Of a stretch of 50,042 nucleotides of DNA, positions 9,628 through 17,952 are shown piece by piece. The notes beneath the pieces were generated by a model. That model ran no database searches. It was not told the origin of the DNA and worked only from the letters and a program-made list of their open reading frames with translations. Source of the stretch: Bacteroidales bacterium (GTDB taxonomy: Bacteria; Bacteroidota; Bacteroidia; Bacteroidales; UBA932); NCBI GenBank assembly GCA_017429205.1, contig JAFRPH010000055.1, forward strand, positions 1 through 50,042, in the 5' to 3' direction. The translations under genes and the position numbers were made by a program. The number at the start of each line of letters is the position of its first letter. The first letter of the stretch is position 1.

Positions 9628-11178
9628 GAAAGACCGTTCTTCTGACCCTCGCCTTCCTCGCCGGCGGCGCCCTCGTGGCGCAGGAAGTTCCTTCGGACTT
9701 CCACCGGCTCACCCTGGAAGAGGTCTTCCAACAGTTCCAGGCCACGGACAACGCCGCCGGCATGGGCCTGTTCCAGCCGCTCAGCGGCAGCCGGACGCAG
9801 ATCGAGACCTTCTATTCGGCCGGCGACGACCACCTCTCGCAGCAGGGAAGCCCCGACTACGGCTTCGACTTCTCCACGCTGCGGTACGACCGCTTCTCCG
9901 ACAAGCTGTTCATGCGCGGCTCCTTCCACTACTCCCTGGACCGGGAGAAGGAGCGGAAGTGGTCGGACGTGATCGACCCCTGGTTCTCCATCCCCTTCAT
10001 CTATGGCAACGCCATCGCGAAGGACTACGACAAGCACCAGCGGCCTTACCCTGGACCTGTACACCGGCCCGCTCGCGGACTGGATTTCCGTGGGCCTCCG
10101 GACGAAGTATGACGTGGCCGACATCTCCGGCCTCCGCGACCCGCGTCCCCGGACCGGCTACCTGGACTACCAGCTCGTTCCGTCCGCGCTGGCCACCTTC
10201 GGAGCGCACCACGTGGGCCTGGACCTGGGCTACGGCTATTCCAAGGAGAAGCTCTCCGGCCTCACCACCATCCAGTCCTATCCGAACCTGTACTACTACA
10301 AGATGTCCGGACTGGACCACGTGGACGGCGCCATCGGCGCCTACAGCGGCTTCAAGCGGCAGTTCTACGGCCCCCGTTTCCTCGGCGGCCTCAGCTACGC
10401 CTACACGGCCGGAAACGTCCGCGCGCTGGTCTCCGGCGGCGCGGAGTACGGCCGTCTGGACGCCTATGGCGACAAGAAAGCGAGCCCCGGCTCGTACAAC
10501 TATTTCCTGTACCACGCAGTCGCCGATCTCCAGCTTCAGGGTGGCAAGCATCTCCACCGGCTGCACTGGACCGGCCGCTTCAAGGACGCCGGCGCCGACG
10601 AGTTCCTCCAGGAGCTCCAGGCGGAGAAGGATCCCGTCACGGGCATCACCACCGAGACATGGGTGACCCTTTACGAGTACAAGAACCGGTATATGCTCAA
10701 GCAGTACGAGACAGCGCTGGACTATACGATGTACGGCGCCTGCACCGGCTCCGACTACCGTTGGAGCCTCCAGGCCGGCGCCGCCTACAACGGCTTCCTC
10801 AAGAACAGCTACCTCCCCTTCTCGGTCTTCAAATCCGATGTCCTTTCCTTCTCGCTGGGCGGCTCCTTCCTCGTGGCGGACGTCCGCAAGCATCGGCTGG
10901 AAGCCAGTCTCCAGGCGACGGGCAGCCTGCCCTTGCTGACGTTCCAGCGCCTCCTCTACGAGAACGACTACACCCGCGAAGTCCTCGCGCCGGACGCCGT
11001 CTACTACGGCAAGCGGCGCTTCGGCGGCACCGGCAGCCTCACCTGGACCTTCCCGATGAACCTGGGGAAGGCCGGCCTGGCCAACGGCTACGTGCGGCTG
11101 AGCGGCGGATATGTCCAGGCGATGCCCGCAGGCAGCCTGGCGAACGTATCCCTTTCCGTCGGACTGTTCACTTTCTGA
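9624..11178 (+). pseudogene. DUF6850-like outer-membrane beta-barrel protein, split by a +1 frameshift
   Basis: The N-terminal part (from MRKTVLLTLAFLAGGALVAQ, a signal peptide) runs in frame from 9624 and loses the frame at about 10035-10042, stopping at 10112. The next frame resumes the same protein as SGLTLDLYTGPLADW and runs to 11178. Removing one C from the CC at 10037-10038 restores a continuous protein of about 517 residues (KH-SGLTLDLY). The rejoined protein has alternating hydrophobic strands and ends in SLSVGLFTF with a terminal Phe, as in outer-membrane barrels. It is coupled to the upstream gene by ATGA, and the next gene starts 4 nt after its stop. Because both halves retain clean coding character, this is either a recent mutation or a sequencing error. 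Confidence 0.7.
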
Positions 11179-11182
11179 TGCC

Positions 11183-12634
11183 ATGAAAAGATACCTCATA
11201 CTTTTGGCGGTCCTCCTCGCCGCATCCGCCTGCCGGCAGGCCGAGGACACCCGCTACTTCGCCCCGGCGGTCCAGTTCGGGAGCGACCGGTACGCCGTCA
11301 CGCCCGGGGAGGGCGGCCTAGACATCGACCTGCACCTTTCCCGGCCGGCGCCCCAGGCGCTGCACATCGGCCTGAACGTCTCCAGTTCCCTGGAAGAGGG
11401 TCTCCAGTACCGCGTGGCCTCCCGGACGGTGGACATCGCCGCCGGAGCGCAGGACGCCATGGTGCACGTGGACCTGGTCGACGACGAGATCTGGGTGGAA
11501 TCCGCTTGGATCGAGCTCCTGCTGAAACCCGGCGAGCGCTATACCGTGGATCCGGAAAAGAACAGCACGGCCCGGGTGGACATCAGCAAGACCATCGAAA
11601 TGCCCATCTTCCACCTGAATGTGCCGGAAGCGCCGGTCGTGACGAATCCCTTCCTGGCCGAAACGCTCCATTTCCAGCTGACAGCGGACCGCGCGACGAC
11701 CAAGGACTTGGAGGTGGTGCTGGATTTCGGCGACCTGGAACTCGGGAAGGATTACCGGATCGCGGGCAGCGAGACGGCCGGTTTCACCTACCCAGCCGGC
11801 GCCCGCAGCCATCTCTTCTCCGTGGAGATCCTGAAGAAGGACCAGTCCGGCTACGACCGGGAGGCCATCCTCGCCGTCGTGCCCCAGAAGGGCCGGTATA
11901 CGGTCGATCCGGAAGGCAGTTCGGTTTCCGTCCATCTGAGCGACCCCGTGGTGCCGCTGAACGCCCTCTGGCGGACTCCCGCCCTGAACGGCGGCGCCGG
12001 CTACCGCTGGAACCAGGCCATCAAGACCCCGGAAGGCGAATGGGATGGCAATACGACCGTCGATATGTGGGTTTCGGCCGAGGGTTCCAACTACGTCCAG
12101 AACCAGCGGAGCCTCTGGGACCATTCCTCCTTCAGCTGCCCCGCCACGGCGTCCCCGTCCCATCCGTTCCGCCTGACGGACCTCTGTCCCAAGATCAGGT
12201 ACCCCAACGAGGTGGCCATCCTGGACTACGGTGCCAACGAGAGCTACCGGAACTTCTTCCCCTGCGACTCCCTCCTCCGCTTCGTCGCGGACAAGCCGGA
12301 CACCCCCAACCAGGGTTCCCTGGCCATTCCTTCCCCCCGCTGCTTAAAGGCCTACATCGGCGACCGCGCCGCGTGGGGCAACACCTGGAAGGACGACGCG
12401 AAGAAAACCGGCGGCGACATGGCCGCCTCCACCGATCCCGCCATCCAGGGCCAGGTGACCGTGACGCTGGAAAAGCTGGAAGGCACGTACGACCTGGACG
12501 AACGGGTCCTGTATGTCACGGCCTGGTTCAGCAGCGAAGACGCCCACTTGATGGAGGACGTGGACTTCACCAAATGGGCCATCGCCAAGGATGACGGCCT
12601 GTGGAAGGTCGAGTATAAGATCTGGCCACGCTAG
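11183..12634 (+). CDS. Lipoprotein with two Calx-beta-like repeats
   Basis: A 483-residue protein. The start is set at 11183 because MKRYLILLAVLLAASAC is a clear lipoprotein signal (Cys at 17) and the ATG lies 4 nt after the preceding stop; an in-frame ATG at 11111 would overlap the barrel gene. Two related beta-sandwich repeats are visible, each closing with a 'YTVDPE' phrase (GERYTVDPEKNSTARVDI near 125-140 and GRYTVDPEGSSVSVHL near 240-255), a pattern like Calx-beta domains. The C-terminal half is unrecognised (EYKIWPR at the end). As a lipoprotein sandwiched between an outer-membrane barrel and a metalloprotease it is probably a surface component of the same system. Confidence 0.72.
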   Translation: MKRYLILLAVLLAASACRQAEDTRYFAPAVQFGSDRYAVTPGEGGLDIDLHLSRPAPQALHIGLNVSSSLEEGLQYRVASRTVDIAAGAQDAMVHVDLVDDEIWVESAWIELLLKPGERYTVDPEKNSTARVDISKTIEMPIFHLNVPEAPVVTNPFLAETLHFQLTADRATTKDLEVVLDFGDLELGKDYRIAGSETAGFTYPAGARSHLFSVEILKKDQSGYDREAILAVVPQKGRYTVDPEGSSVSVHLSDPVVPLNALWRTPALNGGAGYRWNQAIKTPEGEWDGNTTVDMWVSAEGSNYVQNQRSLWDHSSFSCPATASPSHPFRLTDLCPKIRYPNEVAILDYGANESYRNFFPCDSLLRFVADKPDTPNQGSLAIPSPRCLKAYIGDRAAWGNTWKDDAKKTGGDMAASTDPAIQGQVTVTLEKLEGTYDLDERVLYVTAWFSSEDAHLMEDVDFTKWAIAKDDGLWKVEYKIWPR

Positions 12635-12637
12635 CGG

Positions 12638-14383
12638 ATGCACCTGCTGCTGAGCATACTGACGGCCTTGACGGTGCTCTCCGTGCCCAAAGACAAAGTG
12701 GGCACGCCCGTCCTGTATGGTTCCCGGATCGTGGACGTGAACCGCGCACACGGCAAAGTGTTCGCGCCCGGCCAGCGGAACCCGTGGCCGCAGGTGATGG
12801 AGTTCGTGCGCCGGGACAGCGTGTTGATGCTCGTCCCGGACCGTTCGCTCCGCCGGCGCCGGCGCGGGCCGGGCCCGCGCCCCGTCATTTTCCCGATCGT
12901 GGAAGAGACGGCGGACGCCTTCGCCATCTCGCTGGAGCCCTACTTCTCCACCTATCCGGAGGAAATCTCCGCCATCCCGCCCAAGATGCTGCCCGGACAT
13001 GCCGTAGAGCACGAACTGAGCTGCCCGTCCACCCCGCCGGAATGGCTGCAGGTCAATGGGCGCTACCGGTATCGGGACGGGCTGGAGGTCACCGCCGCCT
13101 GCTATTTCCTCTGGCTCCGGGAGAAACCGCTGCCACCGATCGACCTCGATCCTGCGAAAGTCGGATACAACAGTGTGGAAGGCCGCCATCCCGAGGGGCG
13201 CTTCCAGCGCTGGGACCTGACGGGCGGCCGGAAGCTGGACTTCTATGTGGACAAGACCTTCCCTGAAGCGTGGTATCCCTACATCAAGGAAGGCATCGAG
13301 GACTGGAACCGGGCGTTCCGGGCCATCGGCCTGGGCGACGTGCTCGCCGTCCATCCGGAGCCGGAGGGGCTGGACACCACGTCTCCGCTGGTGAACATGG
13401 TCCGGTACATGGACGTGGAAGAGTCCAATGCCAAGGGGGACGTCCTGATCGACCCCCGCAGCGGGGAAATCCTCCAGGGGGACATCCTCTGGTGGAAGAA
13501 TGTCGTCGAGCTGATGGCAGGCTGGCGCTATGTCCAGACGGGCGCGGCCGATCCCGCCGCCCGGCAGGCGGAGCTTCCGATGGAAATCCTCGGTCCGATG
13601 ATCCGCCACGCCGTCTGCCATGAAATGGGGCACGTGCTGGGCCTGAACCACAATATGGGCGCCTCCTGGGCCTATCCGGCCGATTCCCTGCGCAGTCCTT
13701 CCTTCACTCGGAAATACGGCACCACCGCCTCGGTGATGGACTACGCCCGCTACAACCACCTGGCCACGGCCGCCGACGTACGGGCCGGCGTGGCGCTTCT
13801 CCCGCCACGCCTGGGGCCTTACGACTTTTACGCCATCGCCTGCGGCTATGGCGCCGGACCGGCCCCGGAACCCGGTCCCTACTGCTACTACGCACCGATG
13901 ATCAGCGCGGCCATCTCGCCGGACCCGTCCTCCCAGGCGGAGAGCCTGGGGAACGACCTCCTGCGCTCCTCCGAGGCCGGCCTCCGCAACTGCCGCGCCC
14001 TGCTGGACCTGGACGGCCTCACGGCGGACCGCCTGGTCCTGCTCCGCAAGTACTACTACCGCTACCTGTCCCTGGCCCTGTCCAACATCGGCGGGGTCGT
14101 CGCCGGCGAGCCCGTGGACGAAAAGACGCGGAACCGCACGCTGAAGTTCATCTTCGACGCCCTCGACAAAGTCCCCGCCCAGCTCAAGGACGAACGCGAC
14201 GAGCAGCGCATCCTGAACGAGCTGGTAGGCCATTTCCTCCCCGAGCGGATCCTCCGCACCTGCGGGGAGAAGTCCCTGCAAAGGTATGAACGCGAACTCC
14301 GCCGCTATGCGCGGAAACACCCCCGTCTTCCCCTGAAAGACGAGGACGAATGGATATTCAACAATCAAACTTCCCCCCTATGA
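12638..14383 (+). CDS. Zinc-dependent metalloprotease (DUF5117/DUF4953-like metzincin)
   Basis: A 581-residue protein with the extended zinc motif HEMGHVLGLNH at residues 328-338 (HExxHxxGxxH, catalytic Glu329) and a Met-turn candidate SVMDYARYN with Met367, both metzincin hallmarks. The preceding segment (FYVDKTFPEAWYPYIKEGIEDWNRAF) is typical of the DUF5117/DUF4953 zinc-protease family, whose members are usually longer (about 800 residues). The N-terminus is short for a signal peptide (MHLLLSILTALTVLSVP). An unusual Arg run (LRRRRRGPGPRP, about residues 70-81) interrupts the N-terminal domain. Starts 3 nt after the previous stop; its stop overlaps the next start (ATGA). It probably acts at the envelope; substrate unknown. 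Confidence 0.85.
   Translation: MHLLLSILTALTVLSVPKDKVGTPVLYGSRIVDVNRAHGKVFAPGQRNPWPQVMEFVRRDSVLMLVPDRSLRRRRRGPGPRPVIFPIVEETADAFAISLEPYFSTYPEEISAIPPKMLPGHAVEHELSCPSTPPEWLQVNGRYRYRDGLEVTAACYFLWLREKPLPPIDLDPAKVGYNSVEGRHPEGRFQRWDLTGGRKLDFYVDKTFPEAWYPYIKEGIEDWNRAFRAIGLGDVLAVHPEPEGLDTTSPLVNMVRYMDVEESNAKGDVLIDPRSGEILQGDILWWKNVVELMAGWRYVQTGAADPAARQAELPMEILGPMIRHAVCHEMGHVLGLNHNMGASWAYPADSLRSPSFTRKYGTTASVMDYARYNHLATAADVRAGVALLPPRLGPYDFYAIACGYGAGPAPEPGPYCYYAPMISAAISPDPSSQAESLGNDLLRSSEAGLRNCRALLDLDGLTADRLVLLRKYYYRYLSLALSNIGGVVAGEPVDEKTRNRTLKFIFDALDKVPAQLKDERDEQRILNELVGHFLPERILRTCGEKSLQRYERELRRYARKHPRLPLKDEDEWIFNNQTSPL
12862..12880. repeat. GC-rich palindrome within the metalloprotease gene
   Basis: GCGCGGGCC-G-GGCCCGCGC is a perfect 9-bp inverted repeat with one central base, directly after the palindrome CCGGCGCCGG. 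It encodes the Arg/Pro/Gly-rich run that looks out of place in the protein. Confidence 0.6.
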
Positions 14384-16191
14384 TTCACTTCACAAACACC
14401 CTGAAATCCCTGGCGGCCTTCGTGGCGGGACTCCTGGTCCTCGCCTGCACGCCGACGGTGATTCCGGAGCTCTCCCTGTCCGACCTGGCCGCCAACTTCG
14501 AGGCGACCGGCTCGCTGGAGAAGAGCATCAGCGTCACTTCGAACGTCGACTGGACCGTGTCCTGCCCCGACGCCTGGGTGACCGTCTCCCCCGCGGCCGG
14601 AACCGGCAACGGCAGCTTCAAGATCACCGTGGCCGCCAATGACAAGTTCGAGGCCCGCTCCTCCACCGTGACCGTCAAGGCCGGCGACAAGACCGCCTCG
14701 GTCCGCGTGAGCCAGCTCTCCCTCACCCCGTCCATCCTCGTCAGCCCCGCCACCCTGGAGGCCGAAGCCGCCGGCGGTACGGTGAGCGTCGATGTCACGT
14801 CCAACGCCCCCTGGACCATCTCGGTGCCGTCCGGCATCGACTGGATCACGCCGGATGCCACCGCTGGAGAAGGCTCGAAGAAGGTGGCCTTCACCGTCGC
14901 CGCCAATGCCGGCATCGAGGCCCGCTCGGCCGACGTGACCTTCACCGCCCAGGGCAAGACCGCCGTCGTCAAGATCAGCCAGGCGGCCGCCGCCCCGGCG
15001 CTGGAAGTCGCTCCCGCCACCCTGTCCACCAGTGACTTGGGCGGTACGCTGGAGTTCAATGTCACCTCCAACGCCCCCTGGACCGTCACCGTCGCGGAAG
15101 ACTGGATCACCGTCGATCCCGCCAGCGGCCAGGGCGATGCCAAGGTCGTGCTGACCGTCGCCGAAAGCGACGTACGCGCCGTCCGCAACGCCGTCGTCAC
15201 GGTCAAGGAGACCGTCGGCAACACCGAGAAGACCGTGAGCGTCAGCCAGGCGGCCGTACCGCTCGGCCACAAGGCCGACTCCCTGGCGCTGGTCGCCATC
15301 TTCAAGGCCACCGGCGGCGCCCAGAACTGGCATGCCGACCGCGTCTGGGACCTGACCCAGCCCATCGACAAGTGGTACAATGTCAAGGTGGACAAGGACG
15401 GCCGCGTGACCCAGGTGAACCTCGCCAACGGAACGGTCACCGCTCCGTGGACCCTGCCGGCCGCCGTGGGCGACCTGACGGAAATGACCAACTTCCGGAT
15501 CATCGGCAGCCAGCTGACCGGCGCCATTCCGGAGGAGATCTACAACCTCACCAAGCTCGTCTCCTTCTACCTGACGAAGAACACGCCCACCTGGACCCTG
15601 TCCGCCAAGATCGCCGGAATGACCGACCTCAAGGACCTGTACATCGACCAGAACGCGAACCTCACCGGCACGCTCCCGAAGGAACTGGGCCAGCTGAAGA
15701 AGCTCGTGAACATCAACGTCGCCCAGACCGGCATCAGCGGGTCGATTCCCGCCGAGATGAGCGGCTGCTCCTCGCTTGCCTGCCTGATGGCCTACAAGAC
15801 CCAGCTCACCGGCATTCCCGACAACTTCGACGAATGGCCGGCCCTGAAGATCATCCAGTTGTACAGCAACCCGGGCCTGACGGGTTCCCTGCCCGCCTCC
15901 GTGGGCCGCTGCACCAAGGTCACTTCGGTCTGGTTCTACGAGTGCAACTTCACCGGCAACATCCCCGAGTCCTGGGCCAACCTGCCGGCCTCCTGCACCC
16001 AGCTCCGCATCCAGGACAACAAGCTCCAGGGCGTCGTCCCGGCCGCCATCCAGGCCCACGCCAACTTCAAGGAGAAATGGAATCCGGCCAAGTACATCCT
16101 GCCCCAGCAGGAAGGCTACGGGCTCACCTTGCACGCCGGCAGCGGCGGCCAGGACCTGGACAATCCCGTGGACACGGACCCTTGGAATTAA
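14380..16191 (+). CDS. BACON x3 plus plant-type LRR lipoprotein
   Basis: A 603-residue protein. The start is taken at 14380, where ATGA overlaps the protease stop and the product begins MIHFTNTLKSLAAFVAGLLVLAC, a lipoprotein signal; the in-frame ATG at 14350 would only add ten polar residues. Three BACON beta-sandwich domains follow (about 24-107, 113-197, 200-292), each with a 'SN.(D/P)WT(V/I)' strand and closing on a VSQ or ISQ strand. The second half is a leucine-rich repeat domain of the LxGxIPxxIxNLxxL type (GAIPEEIYNLTKLVSFYL, GTLPKELGQLKKLVNINV) and ends with QQEGYGLTLHAG. BACON modules bind glycans or mucin or act as spacers; the LRR suggests protein or glycan recognition at the surface. 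Confidence 0.85.
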   Translation: MIHFTNTLKSLAAFVAGLLVLACTPTVIPELSLSDLAANFEATGSLEKSISVTSNVDWTVSCPDAWVTVSPAAGTGNGSFKITVAANDKFEARSSTVTVKAGDKTASVRVSQLSLTPSILVSPATLEAEAAGGTVSVDVTSNAPWTISVPSGIDWITPDATAGEGSKKVAFTVAANAGIEARSADVTFTAQGKTAVVKISQAAAAPALEVAPATLSTSDLGGTLEFNVTSNAPWTVTVAEDWITVDPASGQGDAKVVLTVAESDVRAVRNAVVTVKETVGNTEKTVSVSQAAVPLGHKADSLALVAIFKATGGAQNWHADRVWDLTQPIDKWYNVKVDKDGRVTQVNLANGTVTAPWTLPAAVGDLTEMTNFRIIGSQLTGAIPEEIYNLTKLVSFYLTKNTPTWTLSAKIAGMTDLKDLYIDQNANLTGTLPKELGQLKKLVNINVAQTGISGSIPAEMSGCSSLACLMAYKTQLTGIPDNFDEWPALKIIQLYSNPGLTGSLPASVGRCTKVTSVWFYECNFTGNIPESWANLPASCTQLRIQDNKLQGVVPAAIQAHANFKEKWNPAKYILPQQEGYGLTLHAGSGGQDLDNPVDTDPWN

Positions 16192-16212
16192 CCTCTTAAC
16201 ACCGAAAGCGAT

Positions 16213-17901
16213 ATGAAAAAGATTGCATGCTTTACCCTGGCCGCCCTGGCCCTGATGGCCTGCCAGAGAGAGGTTGACAACCCGCAGGAGCACTCCGTGC
16301 CCACCTATACCGTCACCATCACCGCCCGCCTGGCCGAAACCCGGACGGCCTACGACGACACCGGGAAGTTCTCCTGGGCCGCCGGTGACAAGATCAACGT
16401 ACTGATTTCCGACGGAACCACGAGCAAGCAGGTGGCCTTCACCACCGCCGAGGCCGGACCGGAGGTCCAGTTCACCGGAGAGGTGGACGAAGGCTTCAAA
16501 GTGGCCGGCGAAGCGGCCTATGCGCTGGAATTCGACGCCGCCAAGAAAGTCTGGATCCTCCCGGAGCAAATGAGCGTGAATCCGCTCCGTCCCCTTTCCA
16601 GCCTCCCGCTCTTCGGCGCGCAGGACCTCGACGGACTGTTCCAGTTCAAGACTGCCACGGGCGTCCTCAAATTCACCGTGGAGAACGTTCCCGTCGAGAC
16701 GGCCGCCGTCACTCTGGAGACCGTCGGTGACGAGGCGCCCGCCCTCTGCGGCGAGCTCGCCGCCGCTCCCGCAGGCGGCGTCGTGACCATGGCCGCCCTC
16801 GCCAACGGCGGCAAGAAACTGGTCTCCGCCGGTGCTCCCGACGAGCCCAACACCACGAAGGACTACTATTTCTTCGTTCCCGCCGGCACGCTGCCCGCAG
16901 AGAATACCCAGTTCAACGTGGTCGACGGCTCGGATAACGTGATCAAGAGCTTCGCGTTCAAGAAAGCCGTCGATGTCGCGGCCAACCGCGTCACCAACGT
17001 CGCGCCCGTGCATTTCGAGGCCGTGAAAATCACCAACCGCCAGACCGACTCCCTGGCGCTCGTGGCCATCTACAACGCCTCCGACGGCGCCAACTGGACC
17101 AAGAACAAGTGGGAGCTGGACAAGCCCATCGACACCTGGCCCGCCGTCACCGTCACCAACGGCCGCGTCACGGCCCTGAAACTGTCCACCAGCGGTGTCA
17201 TCGCCAAGGACTGGACCCTGCCGGATGCGGTCGGCGACTTGACCGAACTGACCGAACTCCGCATCAACAGCAACAAGCTCGTCGGCGACATCCCGGATGC
17301 CGTGTACAGCCTGGCCAAGCTGGAGAAACTCTATTTCCAGAATGACAACCTGACCGGCTCGATTTCCGGCAAGATTGCGCAGCTGACGGAACTGACGGAA
17401 CTGTACGTGGACCGGAATGCCAATATGACCGGCGGCATTCCGAAGGAAATCGGCAACCTGAAGAAGCTCATGCGGCTGAACATCTCCCAGAGCGGAATCG
17501 GCGGAGAAATTCCGGCCGAACTGGGCCAGTGCGAGAGCCTGATCCAATTCATGGCGTTCAAGACCAACCTGAGCGGCAACCTGCCCGACATCTGGGACAT
17601 GCCCGTCCTGCAGACGGTGATGCTGCACACCAATCCCGGCCTGACCGGTCCCCTGCCGGCCTCCCTGGGCAAGATGAAGTCTCTCGAAAGCGGAACGGCC
17701 CCCAGCATCCAGATCTACGACTGCAATATCACGGGGACGATTCCGGACAGCTTTGCCGGCCTCCCCGAGAAGACCAAGCAGGTACATGTGCAAGGCAACA
17801 AGATGTCCGGGGTCATCTCGCTCACCGTCCAAGCGCATACGAACTTCGCTAACTGGAAATACAATCCCCAGCAGGAAGGCTACGGTCTGACGCTTGAGTA
17901 A
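16213..17901 (+). CDS. LRR lipoprotein with fimbrillin-like N-terminal domain
   Basis: A 562-residue protein with lipoprotein signal MKKIACFTLAALALMAC (Cys 17). The N-terminal domain (AETRTAYDDTGKFSWAAGDK) has the TRT...W..GD pattern of fimbrillin/Mfa-like domains. The C-terminal half is an LRR domain closely similar to that of the preceding gene (TDSLALVAIYNASDGANW, GGIPKEIGNLKKLMRLNI) and ends QQEGYGLTLE. The two genes look like a duplicated LRR cassette attached to different N-termini. It lies 21 nt after the preceding gene and is the last gene of the operon before a bidirectional terminator. Surface adhesion or ligand capture is plausible but not shown. Confidence 0.82.
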   Translation: MKKIACFTLAALALMACQREVDNPQEHSVPTYTVTITARLAETRTAYDDTGKFSWAAGDKINVLISDGTTSKQVAFTTAEAGPEVQFTGEVDEGFKVAGEAAYALEFDAAKKVWILPEQMSVNPLRPLSSLPLFGAQDLDGLFQFKTATGVLKFTVENVPVETAAVTLETVGDEAPALCGELAAAPAGGVVTMAALANGGKKLVSAGAPDEPNTTKDYYFFVPAGTLPAENTQFNVVDGSDNVIKSFAFKKAVDVAANRVTNVAPVHFEAVKITNRQTDSLALVAIYNASDGANWTKNKWELDKPIDTWPAVTVTNGRVTALKLSTSGVIAKDWTLPDAVGDLTELTELRINSNKLVGDIPDAVYSLAKLEKLYFQNDNLTGSISGKIAQLTELTELYVDRNANMTGGIPKEIGNLKKLMRLNISQSGIGGEIPAELGQCESLIQFMAFKTNLSGNLPDIWDMPVLQTVMLHTNPGLTGPLPASLGKMKSLESGTAPSIQIYDCNITGTIPDSFAGLPEKTKQVHVQGNKMSGVISLTVQAHTNFANWKYNPQQEGYGLTLE

Positions 17902-17920
17902 TTGATGGGAAGCCAAATGG

Positions 17921-17949
17921 AAACGCCCGCTCGAAAGCGGGCGTTTCTT
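17921..17949. terminator. Bidirectional terminator between convergent genes
   Basis: Perfect 11-bp stem AAACGCCCGCT / AGCGGGCGTTT (17921-17931 and 17936-17946) with a CGAA tetraloop. The A/T ends provide a short U tract on either strand, serving the operon that ends at 17901 and the minus-strand gene ending at 17953. Confidence 0.85.
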
Positions 17950-17952
17950 GTA

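Noticed and set aside
10003..10112. Programmed ribosomal frameshift in the barrel gene
   Set aside because: There is no slippery heptamer or downstream structure that stands out, and an insertion in a CC run is a simpler explanation.
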